A stretch of 64,000 bases of DNA, taken from assembly GCF_023380025.1 (NCBI RefSeq), contig NZ_CP097253.1:2575001-2639000 (forward strand), given 5' to 3'. Shown one piece after another: positions 42,862-55,861 of the stretch. This DNA comes from Sphingomonas glaciei. GTDB lineage: Bacteria > Pseudomonadota > Alphaproteobacteria > Sphingomonadales > Sphingomonadaceae. A model generated the notes under the pieces. That model ran no database searches, was not told the DNA's origin, and worked only from the letters and a program-made list of their open reading frames with translations. Position 1 is the stretch's first letter. Every line of letters starts with the position of its first letter. Position numbers and translations under genes: made by a program.

Positions 42862-43647
42862 ATGGCCGAGTTCACGCTTCCCGCCAACAGTGTCATCAAG
42901 GGCAAGGGCCGCCAGTTCAAGGCGGAAGCCGGCGCCAATCGCGTCAAATCCTTCAAGATCTACCGCTACGATCCCGACACCGGCGAGAACCCGCGCTACG
43001 ACACCTACGAGGTGAACCTCGACGAGTGCGGGCCGATGGTCCTCGACGCGCTGATCAAGATCAAGAACGAGCTCGATCCCACGCTGACCTTCCGCCGCTC
43101 GTGCCGCGAGGGCATCTGCGGCTCCTGTTCGATGAACATGGACGGCAAGAACGGCCTCGCCTGCACCACCGCGATCGAGGACGTGAAGGGCGACATGCGG
43201 GTCACGCCGCTGCCGCACTGCGACGTCATCAAGGACCTCGTCCCCGACTTTTCGCACCTCTACGCGCAATATGCCTCGATCGAGCCGTGGCTGAAGAGCG
43301 CCAGCCCGGCGCCGAGCGGCAAGGAGCGGCTGCAGAGCCCGGACGACCGCGAGCATCTCAACGGCCTCTACGAGTGCATCCTGTGCTTCTGCTGCACGAC
43401 CTCGTGCCCGAGCTATTGGTGGAACGGCGACCGCTTCCTTGGCCCGGCGATCCTGCTCCAGGCCTATCGCTGGCTGGCCGACAGCCGCGACGAGATGACT
43501 GGGGAGCGCCTCGACCAGCTGGAGGATCCGTTCCGCCTGTATCGCTGCCACACCATCATGAATTGCGCCAACGCCTGTCCCAAGGGGCTGAACCCGGCCA
43601 AGGCGATCGCCGAAACCAAGAAGCTGATCGCCGAGCGCGCGGCCTGA
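42862..43647 (+). CDS. sdhB: succinate dehydrogenase iron-sulfur subunit
   Basis: The 261-residue protein is the electron-transfer subunit of complex II. [2Fe-2S] ligands are in [20 protein letters not shown] followed by Cys; the cluster-binding C-x2-C-x2-C runs are in [15 protein letters not shown] and [17 protein letters not shown]. No sdhC, sdhD or sdhA is adjacent, so this sdhB is separate from the rest of the complex within this window. Confidence 0.96.
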   Translation: MAEFTLPANSVIKGKGRQFKAEAGANRVKSFKIYRYDPDTGENPRYDTYEVNLDECGPMVLDALIKIKNELDPTLTFRRSCREGICGSCSMNMDGKNGLACTTAIEDVKGDMRVTPLPHCDVIKDLVPDFSHLYAQYASIEPWLKSASPAPSGKERLQSPDDREHLNGLYECILCFCCTTSCPSYWWNGDRFLGPAILLQAYRWLADSRDEMTGERLDQLEDPFRLYRCHTIMNCANACPKGLNPAKAIAETKKLIAERAA

Positions 43648-43658
43648 ACGCTTTCAAC

Positions 43659-43683
43659 CTCCCCATTGCTGAGCGGTGGGGAG
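43659..43683 (+). terminator. hairpin after sdhB
   Basis: A 7-bp stem (CTCCCCA, 11-nt loop, TGGGGAG) lies 12 bp after the sdhB stop. No U tract follows; it may instead be a processing or attenuation site. Confidence 0.4.
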
Positions 43684-43702
43684 CTTCCTAGAAGCTGCGC
43701 GC

Positions 43703-44173
43703 ATGGACGTACCCCAGGAAGACAGCGACAACCGCCCCTCCGGCGCGCGCGAGGATCCCGATCATCCCGGCTGGTACAGCTGGATCGACATTAATCCCGA
43801 CAGCTTTGCGGCGCAGACCGGCAAGATGATCTTCCGTCCCGACGGACCCGGCCGCGCGGTGGTGCGGATGTTCCCGGACGGACGCCACCTGAACCTCGGC
43901 GGTAGCTTGCACGGCGGCATGGTGATGAGCTTCATCGACATGGCCCTGTTCGGCGGCGGACGCTGCGCAGGGATGCGCCGCGCGCATTACGTGACCCTCG
44001 ACCTCACCACCAAGTTCATGGGCCGCGGCGAAGCGGGAAAGCCGCTCGACGCCCATGTCGAGCTGGTCCGCCAGACCCGCAGTCTTGCCTTCCTCCAGGG
44101 GGTCGTGCGCCAGGACGGCGCGGCCTGCTACAGCTTCTCGGGTACGCTGAAGAAGCTTCGCGACGTCACGTGA
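43703..44173 (+). CDS. PaaI-type hot-dog thioesterase
   Basis: The 156-residue hot-dog protein contains HLNLGGSLHGGMVMSFIDMA, the G-x-x-H-G-G catalytic helix entrance of PaaI-like acyl-CoA thioesterases, and VTLDLTTKFMGRGEAGKPL. ATG 43703 was preferred to GTG 43676, which lies in the upstream hairpin. Its stop overlaps the zapE GTG (GTGA). The acyl substrate is unknown. Confidence 0.87.
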   Translation: MDVPQEDSDNRPSGAREDPDHPGWYSWIDINPDSFAAQTGKMIFRPDGPGRAVVRMFPDGRHLNLGGSLHGGMVMSFIDMALFGGGRCAGMRRAHYVTLDLTTKFMGRGEAGKPLDAHVELVRQTRSLAFLQGVVRQDGAACYSFSGTLKKLRDVT

Positions 44174-45276
44174 GCGGAGCCGTTGCCGCGGCGTATGGCC
44201 GCCTGCTTGCCGCGGGTGAGCTGAGGGCCGATCCCGACCAGGCCCGGGCCGCCGAAGCGCTCGACCGCCTGGGCGAGGAGTTGGCGATGCGCCGCGGCTT
44301 TTTCGCCCGGCTGCTCGGCCGCCGCCGCGACGTCTGCGGGGTTTATCTGTGGGGCGGGGTAGGGCGCGGCAAGTCGATGCTGATGGACCTCGCGTTCGAG
44401 CAGATCGCCGTCACGCCGAAACGCAGGGTCCATTTCCATGCCTTTATGATCGAGGTGCACGAGCGGCTGCGGATCGAGCGCCTCAAGGGGCATGGCGACC
44501 CGATCCCGGCGCTGGCCGAAGCGATCGCGGAGGAGAGCGTGCTGCTTTGCTTCGACGAGATGGTGGTCAACAATCCCGCCGATGCGATGATCCTTTCACG
44601 GCTGTTCACCGCCCTGCTGGAGGAAGGCGTGGCGGTGGTGACGACCTCCAACCGCTGCCCGCGCGACCTCTACAAGGATGGCCTCAACCGCGAACTGTTC
44701 CTGCCCTTCATCCACCTGCTGGAGGACAAGCTGGAAGTGGTGCCGCTCGGCGGCCCGACCGACTACCGCCTCGACCGTTTGCACGGGGTCGAGACCTGGC
44801 ACGTGCCCAACGGACCCGCGGCGACGGAGGCCCTGTCGAAGGCCTTTTTCCAGCTCACCGACTATCCCGTCGAGGACCGCGCCAACGTGCCGTCGGAAGA
44901 ACTGGCGGTCGGCGGCGGGCGGAGCCTGCATGTGCCCAAGAGCCTCAAGGGCGTGGCGGTCTTTTCCTTCAGGCGGTTGTGCGGAGAGGCGCGCGGCGCC
45001 GCCGACTATCTTGCAATCGCCCAGCGTTTCCACACCGTGATCCTGGTCGGCGTGCCGGTGATGGAGCCCGAAAAGCGCAACGAGGCGGCTCGGTTCGTGA
45101 CCCTGATCGACGCGCTGTACGAGCATAAGGTGAAACTGCTTGCCGCTGCCGATGCGGAGCCCGCCGCCCTTTATCCCGCAGGGACCGGTGCGTTCGAATT
45201 CCAGCGCACGGTCAGCCGCCTGGAGGAGATGCGCAGCGCCGACTACCTTGCCGAGGGCCACGGCGCAGAAGGCTAG
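44170..45276 (+). CDS. zapE: cell division AAA ATPase ZapE (AFG1-like)
   Basis: The 368-residue P-loop ATPase has Walker A in LWGGVGRGKSMLMDLAFE, Walker B in VLLCFDEMVVNNPADAMIL, and the family motifs VHFHAFMIEVHERL and TTSNRCPRDLYKDGLNRELF. ZapE modulates the Z-ring under stress and low oxygen in E. coli; mitochondrial AFG1 is the homologue. It starts with GTG overlapping the thioesterase stop. Confidence 0.94.
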   Translation: MSGAVAAAYGRLLAAGELRADPDQARAAEALDRLGEELAMRRGFFARLLGRRRDVCGVYLWGGVGRGKSMLMDLAFEQIAVTPKRRVHFHAFMIEVHERLRIERLKGHGDPIPALAEAIAEESVLLCFDEMVVNNPADAMILSRLFTALLEEGVAVVTTSNRCPRDLYKDGLNRELFLPFIHLLEDKLEVVPLGGPTDYRLDRLHGVETWHVPNGPAATEALSKAFFQLTDYPVEDRANVPSEELAVGGGRSLHVPKSLKGVAVFSFRRLCGEARGAADYLAIAQRFHTVILVGVPVMEPEKRNEAARFVTLIDALYEHKVKLLAAADAEPAALYPAGTGAFEFQRTVSRLEEMRSADYLAEGHGAEG

Positions 45277-45277
45277 G

Positions 45278-45302
45278 GGAACGGCGGCCGGTCCGATCAG
45301 TT
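45278..45302 (+). promoter_or_regulatory. candidate EcfG-type promoter for the VOC gene
   Basis: GGAAC (45278-45282), 17 nt and GTT (45300-45302) lie in the 54-bp gap between zapE and the VOC gene. The base before GTT is A rather than the consensus C. AAGGAGG follows at a suitable distance before ATG 45331. Confidence 0.45.
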
Positions 45303-45330
45303 TTGCCTGTTGGGCAAGGAGGACAGACCC

Positions 45331-45705
45331 ATGCTTGCGAACGCCAACGCCACCCCGATGATCGCGGTCGAAGAGCTCGACCGGGCCCGTCGCTTTTACA
45401 CCGACGTGCTCGGGGCACGGGAGGTCGGCAGCGTGGGCGAGGAAGTCGTCAATCTGCAGACCGGCGACACCCGCTTCGATATCTACCGGTCGCAATATGC
45501 CGGCACCAACAAGGCGACCGCGCTGACCTTTTCGGTCGACGACGTCGAGGCCGAGGCCGCCGAGCTCAAGGGCAAGGGGATTGCCTTCGAGCATTACGAC
45601 ATGGACGGGCTCGAGCGGCAGGGCGACGTCTATGTCGCCGAAGGCATGAAGACCGCCTGGTTCAAGGATCCCGACGGCAATATCCTGAGCCTGATCGAGG
45701 GCTGA
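45331..45705 (+). CDS. VOC (glyoxalase/bleomycin-resistance fold) protein
   Basis: The 124-residue protein starts at ATG 45331 with AAGGAGG upstream. MIAVEELDRARRFYTDVLG and the closing TAWFKDPDGNILSLIEG are the paired beta-alpha-beta-beta-beta module marks of the VOC superfamily. The usual second metal Glu is retained in the C-terminal LIEG. Substrate unknown. The likely EcfG promoter suggests stress induction. Confidence 0.87.
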   Translation: MLANANATPMIAVEELDRARRFYTDVLGAREVGSVGEEVVNLQTGDTRFDIYRSQYAGTNKATALTFSVDDVEAEAAELKGKGIAFEHYDMDGLERQGDVYVAEGMKTAWFKDPDGNILSLIEG

Positions 45706-45771
45706 ACCTCCGGCGCTTGCTGCCGCGTCCCAGTCGACCTAACTCCCCCTCATCACGGGGGAGGACCAACC

Positions 45772-46643
45772 ATGCTGCTCACGTCACTGCTGCTCGCCGC
45801 TGCCCAGCCAGCCGCTGCGCCGTCAACTGAGCGCACCGCCGAACGCGCGCTCTTCAAACAGATCGTCGAAATGCAGACGGTCGCCGGCAAGACCGCCGAT
45901 CCGGCAAGCTGACCACTCTCCTCACCAGTGAATTCCGCAAGGCGGGCATGACCACCGTGGTCAAGGATCACGACGACACCCAGACCCTGATCGCTCGCTG
46001 GAAGGCGCCGCGGCCGAGCGGCAAGAAGCCGATCCTGCTGATGGCGCACATGGATGTGGTCGAGGCCAAGTCCTCCGACTGGAAAAACCCGCCGTTCGAG
46101 TTTCGGGAAGAGAAGGGCTTCTACCTTGGCCGCGGATCGAGCGACAACAAGGCGGCGCTGACCGGCGTCGTCCTCGCCCTGCAGAAGCTCAAGGCCAGTG
46201 GCTGGGCGCCAAATCGCGACATCGTGGTGCTGTTCACCGGGGACGAGGAAACCGGGATGAGGAGCGTCAAGCGCGCCTCGACCGAGTGGCGCGACCTCAT
46301 CGACGCCGAATATGCTTTCAATTTCGATGCCGGCGGCGGGGCGCTTTACAAGGATGGCCGGGTCGACGCCTATTACATGCAGATCGCCGAGAAGACCTAT
46401 GCCGACTTCAAGCTGACGGCCGAGAACGAAGGTGGCCACAGCAGCGCGCCGCGGCCCGACAATGCCATCTACGCCCTGGTCGGAGCGCTAAAGAACCTCG
46501 AGGAATATCGCTTCGTTGGCGGTCTGTGGGGCTATCTGACCGAGCCGAGTAACGCTCACGGCCTCAACGAGCGCGTAGTGGTCGACGGCTTCCACGATCA
46601 GGTCCCGATCATCGCCGACCTTATCCGCCGGGTCGGCGGCTGA
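45772..46643 (+). pseudogene. decayed exported M20 metallopeptidase: frameshift and internal deletion
   Basis: The N-terminus (ATG 45772, a Sec signal with LLTSLLLAAAQPAAA, then FKQIVEMQTVAGKTADP) stops at TGA 45910-45912. The homologous sequence continues one frame away from about 45903 (KLTTLLTSEFRKAGM), consistent with loss of one base in a CCGG run. It then shows M20 metal motifs LLMAHMDVV, GRGSSDNKAA and TGDEETG. After ALKNLEEYRF at about 46512 it jumps to LWGYLTEPSNAHGLNERVVV, which belongs near the C-terminus, so roughly 200 residues including the dimerisation domain are missing in frame. Family members are about 470 residues; this totals about 290. Confidence 0.8.
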
Positions 46644-46649
46644 GACACG

Positions 46650-46681
46650 AAAAAGGGCCGCCCGGATCGCTCCGGACGGCC
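46650..46681 (-). terminator. terminator of the RcnB-like gene
   Basis: An 11-bp stem (GGCCGCCCGGA with TCCGGACGGCC, one mismatch) with a TCGC loop is followed on the minus strand by five T. It ends the minus gene at 46704 and could also act on the convergent pseudogene. Confidence 0.82.
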
Positions 46682-46703
46682 TTAACTTCCATCGTGTGCC
46701 GGC

Positions 46704-47105
46704 TCAGCGCAGAAGCGCGCCGATGATCTGCTCGATGATCTGGGTCTGCGGGTCGACCCCGTAGAGACTGCCCTGATCGTAATAGTAATTGTTGCGCGGA
46801 TCGAGGCCGTACTGCCGCCTCACGTCATACGGGATCTGGTTGTAAGCATAGCGGTCGTAGCCATAGCTCTGGACATAGCGCTGACCGATTGCGAGCTTCT
46901 TCGCCTGGCCCGGCGGCAGGCAGCCATTGTTCTTCTTGGCGAGACCCGGCGGGCAGCCGGCCTGGTTATAGCCATATTGGCCGCCGTAGCTTTGCGAATA
47001 GCCGCCGTGCTTGCCGTGTTTGCCGCCCGCATGGGCCGGCTTGGCGGTGGCCGGAGCCGCGACGAAGGCGAGCGCTGCGCCCGCAAGGATAAGTGCCTGT
47101 TTCAT
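46704..47105 (-). CDS. secreted Tyr/Gln/Gly-rich protein, RcnB-like
   Basis: The 133-residue protein has a Sec signal (KQALILAGAALAFVAAPATA) cleaved after AHA. The mature part is rich in Gly, Tyr, Gln and Asn and contains CPPGLAKKNNGCLPPGQAKK, a repeated PPGxAKK motif typical of small periplasmic proteins annotated as RcnB-like. The start at 47105 gives the signal peptide; the in-frame extension to 47153 does not. Role unknown; RcnB affects nickel/cobalt homeostasis in E. coli. Confidence 0.75.
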   Translation of the reverse strand: MKQALILAGAALAFVAAPATAKPAHAGGKHGKHGGYSQSYGGQYGYNQAGCPPGLAKKNNGCLPPGQAKKLAIGQRYVQSYGYDRYAYNQIPYDVRRQYGLDPRNNYYYDQGSLYGVDPQTQIIEQIIGALLR

Positions 47106-48782
<1,677 letters not shown>

Positions 48783-48790
48783 CCGAACCT

Positions 48791-49297
48791 GTGGCCGCCC
48801 TCCTTTCCCTTCTTGCACTGGCAGCCGCCACTACCGATCAGCCACGGCTCGATCCTGCGCAGCCTGCGGACCTGGTGCCTGCGGTGCAAAGCTGCACCCG
48901 TTCGGTCACCGGAAAGGTGAAGGTCGACCATTACGCGCTGGAAGCGGACGGGTGGAAGCAGGACGAGGCAAAGGGCATCTGGATCGTTCGCCGGAAGCCG
49001 GGCAATGCGGCGATCATCCTCGCCAACAGCGGGCAGTCCAGCGAGTTTCCGGGAAGCCTCATGCAGGAAGTCTGCATGGTGCGCGCCCGCCTGGGTCACG
49101 CTGCCACCCTCGCGGCGATTGCAGCGAAGGTGACCGCTTTCAGCGGGGTCGAGCCCGTCAGGAGCAGGCGGAAGTCCGGTACCTGGCTGTGGAAAGGTGC
49201 CTCCTATTGGATCGGCATGGAACCCTTCGATCCGGCGGCCGACGGTTCACCAGTCACCCAATTAGCGGTCTTTCCCGCGCCTCCACGGCGTCCGTGA
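48791..49297 (+). CDS. secreted hypothetical protein, second of the pair
   Basis: The 168-residue protein starts at GTG 48791, 8 bp after the previous stop. Its signal is short (AALLSLLALAAA). It shares with its neighbour a Cys followed by VTG, then D-x-Y/A-A-L-x-x-D-GWK, and a second Cys after about 60 residues (LMQEVCMVRARLG). It is probably a diverged tandem duplicate. Function unknown. Confidence 0.65.
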   Translation: MAALLSLLALAAATTDQPRLDPAQPADLVPAVQSCTRSVTGKVKVDHYALEADGWKQDEAKGIWIVRRKPGNAAIILANSGQSSEFPGSLMQEVCMVRARLGHAATLAAIAAKVTAFSGVEPVRSRRKSGTWLWKGASYWIGMEPFDPAADGSPVTQLAVFPAPPRRP

Positions 49298-49340
49298 CCG
49301 ACCCCAATGCTTCGAGCCGAATTCAAGATCAGGAGCCTAG

Positions 49341-50225
49341 ATGAGCATTCTCGTTAACCGGAACACCAAGGTCATCACGCAGGGCATGACCGGCGAGACC
49401 GGCACTTTCCATACCGAGCAGGCGCTCGCCTATGGGACGCAGATGGTCGGCGGTGTGACCCCGGGCAAGGGCGGGTCGACCCACATCGGCCTGCCGGTGT
49501 TCGACACGGTCGAGGAAGCGGTTGCGAAGACCGGTGCCGATGCATCGGTGATCTACGTTCCGCCCCCCTTCGCGGCCGATTCGATCCTCGAGGCGATCGA
49601 CGCGAAGGTCCCGCTGATCGTCTGCATCACCGAGGGCATCCCGGTGCTCGACATGGTCAAGGTCAAGCGCGCGCTCGACGGTTCGTCGTCGCGCCTGATC
49701 GGGCCAAACTGCCCCGGCGTCCTGACCCCGGAAGAGTGCAAGATCGGGATCATGCCGGGCAACATCTTCAAGAAGGGCAGCGTCGGCGTGGTCTCGCGCT
49801 CGGGCACGCTGACCTATGAAGCGGTGTTCCAGACCTCGAACGAGGGCCTCGGCCAGACCACCGCGGTCGGCATCGGCGGCGATCCGGTCAAGGGCACCGA
49901 ATTCATCGACATGCTCGAGATGTTCCTGGCGGACGACGAGACCAAGTCGATCATCATGATCGGCGAGATCGGCGGCAGCGCGGAAGAAGAAGCCGCGCAG
50001 TTCCTGGCGGACGAAGCCAAGCGCGGGCGCAAGAAGCCAACCGTCGGCTTCATCGCCGGCCGCACCGCGCCTCCGGGCCGCCGCATGGGCCATGCCGGTG
50101 CGATCGTGTCGGGCGGCAAGGGGGATGCGGAATCGAAGATCGCCGCGATGGAAGCCGCTGGCATTCGGGTGTCGCCGAGCCCATCTGAGCTTGGCCGTAC
50201 GCTGAAGGACCTGCTGAACGGCTGA
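49341..50225 (+). CDS. sucD: succinyl-CoA synthetase alpha subunit
   Basis: The 294-residue subunit carries the CoA-binding Rossmann domain ([20 protein letters not shown]) and the phospho-His in [20 protein letters not shown]. The SD is CAGGAG, 9 nt upstream. The beta subunit gene sucC, normally directly upstream, is not in the window. Confidence 0.96.
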   Translation: MSILVNRNTKVITQGMTGETGTFHTEQALAYGTQMVGGVTPGKGGSTHIGLPVFDTVEEAVAKTGADASVIYVPPPFAADSILEAIDAKVPLIVCITEGIPVLDMVKVKRALDGSSSRLIGPNCPGVLTPEECKIGIMPGNIFKKGSVGVVSRSGTLTYEAVFQTSNEGLGQTTAVGIGGDPVKGTEFIDMLEMFLADDETKSIIMIGEIGGSAEEEAAQFLADEAKRGRKKPTVGFIAGRTAPPGRRMGHAGAIVSGGKGDAESKIAAMEAAGIRVSPSPSELGRTLKDLLNG

Positions 50226-50255
50226 CACGCCCTGGCAAGGGTACGGCGCTATAAT
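50222..50255 (+). promoter_or_regulatory. possible internal promoter upstream of sucA
   Basis: A perfect TATAAT at 50250-50255 lies between sucD and sucA. The best -35-like element, CTGACA at 50222-50227, is 22 bp away, which is too long for a standard promoter, so confidence is low. Downstream, CCCCG/CGGGG flanks the sequence just before the sucA SD. Confidence 0.25.
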
Positions 50256-50296
50256 GGCCTGAGGCCCCGGCGTTCGAGCGGGGCAACGAGGATGGA

Positions 50297-53125
50297 ATGA
50301 CCGACCTGTACGAGACCGAGCAAGGACCGAGCTGGCAGCGGGCGAACTGGCCGCTGGCGGAGCTGGACGCCGTCAACCTCGGTCTCGACCCGACCGAGGC
50401 AACGCTGGAGCAGGTCGCGTCCAAGGCCAAGGACAAGGCGGCCGCGTCCGGCGCATCCGAGGCCGAGGTCCGCCGCGCCGCCGACGATTCGATCCGGGCG
50501 ATGATGCTGATCCGCACCTACCGGGTGCGCGGGCATCTTGCCGCCGACCTCGATCCGCTCGGCCTCGCCAAGCGCGACTTGCCGGCCGACCTTACGCCCG
50601 AATATCATGGCTTCACGCCGGCCGATCTCGACCGTCCGATCTTCCTGGGCGGCACGCTCGGCCTCGAGACCGGCACGGTGCACGAGATCGTCGCCATCCT
50701 GCGCGCCAATTACTGCGGCAAGATCGGCCTCGAATATATGCACATCAACGACCTGGGGGAGCGCCGCTTCCTCCAGGAACGGATCGAGGGACGCGACAAG
50801 GGCGCCAGCTTCACCGCCGAGGGCAAGCAGGCGATCCTCGAGAAGGTGATCCACGGCGAGCAGTGGGAGAAATTCCTCGCCAAAAAGTATGTCGGGACCA
50901 AGCGCTTCGGCCTCGACGGCGGCGAGAGCATGATCCCGGCGCTCGAAGCCGTCATCAAGTACGGCGGGCAGGCGGGGGTCGAGGAGATCGTCGTCGGCAT
51001 GGCCCACCGCGGCCGCCTGAACGTCCTCGTCAACGTGATGGGCAAGCCCTACCGCGCGATCTTCAGCGAGTTTGCGGGCGGCAGCGCCAACCCCGAGGAC
51101 GTCGGCGGGTCGGGCGACGTCAAATATCACCTCGGCACCTCGTCGGACCGCGAGTTCGACGGCACCAAGGTCCATCTGTCGCTGCAAGCCAACCCGTCGC
51201 ACCTCGAAGCAGTGAACCCCGTCGTGCTCGGCAAGGCGCGCGCGGTGCAGGTCATCAAGGGCGACGTTGAGGGCGACAAGGTCCTGCCGATCCTGCTTCA
51301 CGGCGATGCGGCCTTCGCCGGCCAGGGCATCGTGTGGGAGTGCCTGAGCTTCTCCGGCCTGCCGGGTTACGGCATCGGCGGCTGCATCCACTTCGTCATC
51401 AACAACCAGGTCGGCTTCACAACCAGCCCGCAGTTCGCGCGGTCTTCGCCTTATCCGTCGGACGTCGCCAAGGGCATCCAAGCGCCGATCCTGCACGTCA
51501 ACGGCGACGATCCCGAAGCCGTCACCTTCGCCTGCAAGCTAGCGACCGAATTCCGCCAGGAATTCAACCGCGACATCGTGATCGACATGTGGTGCTACCG
51601 CCGCTTCGGCCACAATGAGGGCGACGAGCCGAGCTTCACCCAACCGCTGATGTACGACGCGATCCGCAAACATCCGCCGGTCAGCAAGCAATATGGCGAT
51701 CGGCTTGTGGCCGAGGGCGTGGTCGACCAGGCCTGGGTCGACGGCAAGACCAACGAATTCGTCGCGCATCTCGAGGCCGAGTTCGAGGCGGGCGCGCATT
51801 ATCTGCCCAACAAGGCCGACTGGTTCGAAGGCCGCTGGGCCGGGCTCAGCAAGCCGGCCGAAGGGGTCGAGGGCCGCCGCAACACCGGCACCGCCGTCCC
51901 GATGGACGAGGTCCGCAAGGTCGGTGAACTGCTGACCCGCGTTCCCGACAATCTCAACATCCACAAGACGCTGGCCCGGATCATCGACGCCAAGAAGGCG
52001 ATGTTCGACAGCGGTGCCGGGTTCGACTGGGCGACCGCCGAGGCGCTGGCATTCGGCACGCTGCTTGCCGAAGGTCACAATGTCCGACTGTCGGGCCAGG
52101 ACAGCGGGCGGGGCACCTTCAGCCATCGTCATGCGGTGTGGACCGACCAGAAGAGCGGCGACAAATATATCCCGCTGACCACGGTCGAGGGCGGCCGCTT
52201 CGAAGTGCGCGACAGCCCGCTCAGCGAGTTTGGCGTGCTCGGCTTCGAATATGGCTACAGCCTCGCCGACCCGCGCACCCTGGTGCTGTGGGAAGCGCAG
52301 TTCGGCGATTTCGCCAATGGCGCGCAGGTCATCATGGACCAGTTCATCGCCAGCGGTGAAGCCAAGTGGCTGCGCGCCAGCGGCCTCGTCTTGCTGTTGC
52401 CGCACGGTTTCGAGGGGCAGGGGCCGGAGCACAGCTCGGCCCGGCTGGAGCGCTATCTCCAGCTCTGTGCCGAAGACAATATGCAGGTCGCCAACGTCAC
52501 CTCGCCGGCGAACTACTTCCACCTGCTGCGCCGGCAGTTGCTCCGCGATTTCCGCAAGCCGCTGGTGATCATGACTCCCAAGTCACTGCTCCGGCATAAG
52601 TCGGCGGTGTCGGCGATCGCGGACTTCTCGGGCGAAAGCCATTTCAAGCGCATCCTGTCCGACCTCTCGCCGCCCGCCGAGGGCCGCACCCGCCGGCTGG
52701 TCCTGTGCTCGGGCAAGGTCGCCTACGAGCTGATGGAAGCGCGTGACGAAGCCGGGATGGACGATGTCGAGATCCTGCGCATCGAGCAGCTCTACCCGTT
52801 CCCCTCCGAGCCCTTGGTCAGGCGCCTCGCCGCCATGCCCGCGCTGGAGGAAGTGGTGTGGTGCCAGGAAGAGCCGCGCAACAACGGCAGCTGGTTCTTC
52901 GTCGAGGCTTATATCGAGGAAGCGTTGCGCGCCGCCGGCAAGGGCTTCCGTCCGCACTATGCCGGCCGCCCGGCCTCGGCCTCGCCCGCGACCGGACTTG
53001 CCAAGCGGCACGTCGCCGAACAATCCGCGCTGATTGCCGCCGCGATCGGCACCAGAGCCGCTGCACCTGCCGCCGTTGATGCGGCCCAAGATACTGTCCG
53101 GCACGCCGGCAAAGCGAACGCTTGA
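50297..53125 (+). CDS. sucA: 2-oxoglutarate dehydrogenase E1 component
   Basis: The 942-residue ThDP-dependent decarboxylase is the first enzyme of the OGDH complex. [19 protein letters not shown], the [14 protein letters not shown]hDP region, [15 protein letters not shown] and [17 protein letters not shown] are diagnostic. [16 protein letters not shown] and [19 protein letters not shown] mark the C-terminal transketolase domain. It is followed after 8 bp by sucB. Confidence 0.97.
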   Translation: MTDLYETEQGPSWQRANWPLAELDAVNLGLDPTEATLEQVASKAKDKAAASGASEAEVRRAADDSIRAMMLIRTYRVRGHLAADLDPLGLAKRDLPADLTPEYHGFTPADLDRPIFLGGTLGLETGTVHEIVAILRANYCGKIGLEYMHINDLGERRFLQERIEGRDKGASFTAEGKQAILEKVIHGEQWEKFLAKKYVGTKRFGLDGGESMIPALEAVIKYGGQAGVEEIVVGMAHRGRLNVLVNVMGKPYRAIFSEFAGGSANPEDVGGSGDVKYHLGTSSDREFDGTKVHLSLQANPSHLEAVNPVVLGKARAVQVIKGDVEGDKVLPILLHGDAAFAGQGIVWECLSFSGLPGYGIGGCIHFVINNQVGFTTSPQFARSSPYPSDVAKGIQAPILHVNGDDPEAVTFACKLATEFRQEFNRDIVIDMWCYRRFGHNEGDEPSFTQPLMYDAIRKHPPVSKQYGDRLVAEGVVDQAWVDGKTNEFVAHLEAEFEAGAHYLPNKADWFEGRWAGLSKPAEGVEGRRNTGTAVPMDEVRKVGELLTRVPDNLNIHKTLARIIDAKKAMFDSGAGFDWATAEALAFGTLLAEGHNVRLSGQDSGRGTFSHRHAVWTDQKSGDKYIPLTTVEGGRFEVRDSPLSEFGVLGFEYGYSLADPRTLVLWEAQFGDFANGAQVIMDQFIASGEAKWLRASGLVLLLPHGFEGQGPEHSSARLERYLQLCAEDNMQVANVTSPANYFHLLRRQLLRDFRKPLVIMTPKSLLRHKSAVSAIADFSGESHFKRILSDLSPPAEGRTRRLVLCSGKVAYELMEARDEAGMDDVEILRIEQLYPFPSEPLVRRLAAMPALEEVVWCQEEPRNNGSWFFVEAYIEEALRAAGKGFRPHYAGRPASASPATGLAKRHVAEQSALIAAAIGTRAAAPAAVDAAQDTVRHAGKANA

Positions 53126-53133
53126 GGGGAAGA

Positions 53134-54369
53134 ATGGGCATCGAAGTCAAAGTCCCGGCACTGGGCGAAAGCATCACCGAAGCGACGCTCGGCGCGTGGC
53201 TGAAGAAGCCGGGCGATGCGGTCGCGGTCGATGAGCCGGTGGCCAGCCTCGAGACCGACAAGGTGTCGGTCGACGTCCCCTCGCCCGTCGCGGGGGTGTT
53301 CGGCGAAGCGCTGGTCGCCGAGGGTGACACGGTGAATGTCGGCGCGGTGATCGCGACGATCGGCGAGGGCGGCGGCGCTGCTGCGGCCCCAGCCGAAAAG
53401 GCTCCGGAAGCTGCCCCGGCAGCAGCGGCTCCGGCCGCTCCCGCCAATGAAGGCGTCAGCGACGATCAGGCCCAGGCGCTGCGTCTGTCGCCCTCCGTCC
53501 GCCGCGCGGTGCAGGAAAGCGGTGTCGACCCGGCCGGCCTCACCGGCTCCGGCCGCGACGGTCGCTTGACCAAGGAAGACGTGACCAAGGCCAAGGCGTC
53601 GCCCGCGCCTGCTCCGACTGCTGCTCCGGCTCCGGCCCAGGCCACTGCTCCGGCCGCTCCGAAGGGCGAACGCAGCGAGGAGCGGGTCAAGATGACCCGC
53701 CTGCGCCAGACCATCGCCACGCGCCTCAAGGATGCGCAGAACACCGCCGCGTTGCTGACGACGTTCAACGACGTCGACATGACCGAGGTGATCGCGGCGC
53801 GCACCCGCTACAAGGATCTGTTCGAGAAGAAGCACGGCATCCGCCTCGGCTTCATGGGCTTCTTCACCAAGGCGGTCGCCTTGGCCGCGCGTGACGTCCC
53901 GTCGGTCAACGCCCGGATCGAGGGCGACGAGATCGTTTATCACAATTACCTCGACGTCTCGGTCGCGGTGTCGGCGCCCAAGGGCCTGGTCGTGCCGGTG
54001 GTCCGCTCCGCCGACCAGATGAGCTTCGCCGAGATCGAGCAGGCGATCGCCGGCTTCGGGCAGAAGGCCAAGGCGGGCACGCTCACCGCCGAAGACATGA
54101 AGGGCGGCACTTTCACCATCTCCAACGGCGGCGTGTTCGGCTCGCTGCTGTCGACCCCGATCATCAACCCGCCGCAGAGCGCCGTGCTTGGCCTCCACCG
54201 GATCGAGGAACGCCCGGTCGTCAAGGACGGTCAGATCGTTGCCCGCCCGATGATGTACCTCGCCTTGTCCTACGACCACCGCCTGGTCGACGGCCGCGAG
54301 GCGGTGACGTTCCTGGTGCGGATCAAGGAAGCGATCGAAGATCCGACGCGCCTGCTGATTGACCTCTGA
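53134..54369 (+). CDS. sucB: 2-oxoglutarate dehydrogenase E2, dihydrolipoyl succinyltransferase
   Basis: The 411-residue core subunit has a lipoyl domain with the lipoylated Lys in [13 protein letters not shown], Ala/Pro-rich linkers, an E3/E1-binding domain ([16 protein letters not shown]) and a catalytic domain ending in [17 protein letters not shown] with the active His and Asp. ATG 53134 is chosen for [25 protein letters not shown] precedes it. Confidence 0.97.
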   Translation: MGIEVKVPALGESITEATLGAWLKKPGDAVAVDEPVASLETDKVSVDVPSPVAGVFGEALVAEGDTVNVGAVIATIGEGGGAAAAPAEKAPEAAPAAAAPAAPANEGVSDDQAQALRLSPSVRRAVQESGVDPAGLTGSGRDGRLTKEDVTKAKASPAPAPTAAPAPAQATAPAAPKGERSEERVKMTRLRQTIATRLKDAQNTAALLTTFNDVDMTEVIAARTRYKDLFEKKHGIRLGFMGFFTKAVALAARDVPSVNARIEGDEIVYHNYLDVSVAVSAPKGLVVPVVRSADQMSFAEIEQAIAGFGQKAKAGTLTAEDMKGGTFTISNGGVFGSLLSTPIINPPQSAVLGLHRIEERPVVKDGQIVARPMMYLALSYDHRLVDGREAVTFLVRIKEAIEDPTRLLIDL

Positions 54370-54373
54370 TCGT

Positions 54374-54424
54374 CGCGGGAGGCCCGCGTACCTATATACA
54401 CTGATGTCCCGGCCTTCGCCGGGG
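54374..54424. repeat. hairpin pair with a REP-like unit before lpd
   Basis: A GCGGG-AGG-CCCGC hairpin is followed by a CCCGGC-CTTC-GCCGGG hairpin at 54408-54423. The second belongs to the GTCCCGGCCTTCGCCGGGGC-type dispersed repeats of sphingomonads (read in reverse as VAPAKAGTS). It ends directly beside the lpd ribosome-binding site, GACGAGGATG. Confidence 0.55.
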
Positions 54425-54437
54425 CGACGAGGATGAT

Positions 54438-55829
<1,392 letters not shown>

Positions 55830-55839
55830 GACATGGTGG

Positions 55840-55861
55840 GGCTCCGGTCGCGGCCGGAGCC
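55840..55861. terminator. bidirectional hairpin between lpd and the YdeI-like gene
   Basis: A perfect 8-bp stem (GGCTCCGG, loop TCGCGG, CCGGAGCC) lies between convergent genes and touches the minus-strand stop codon. No U tract. Confidence 0.6.
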
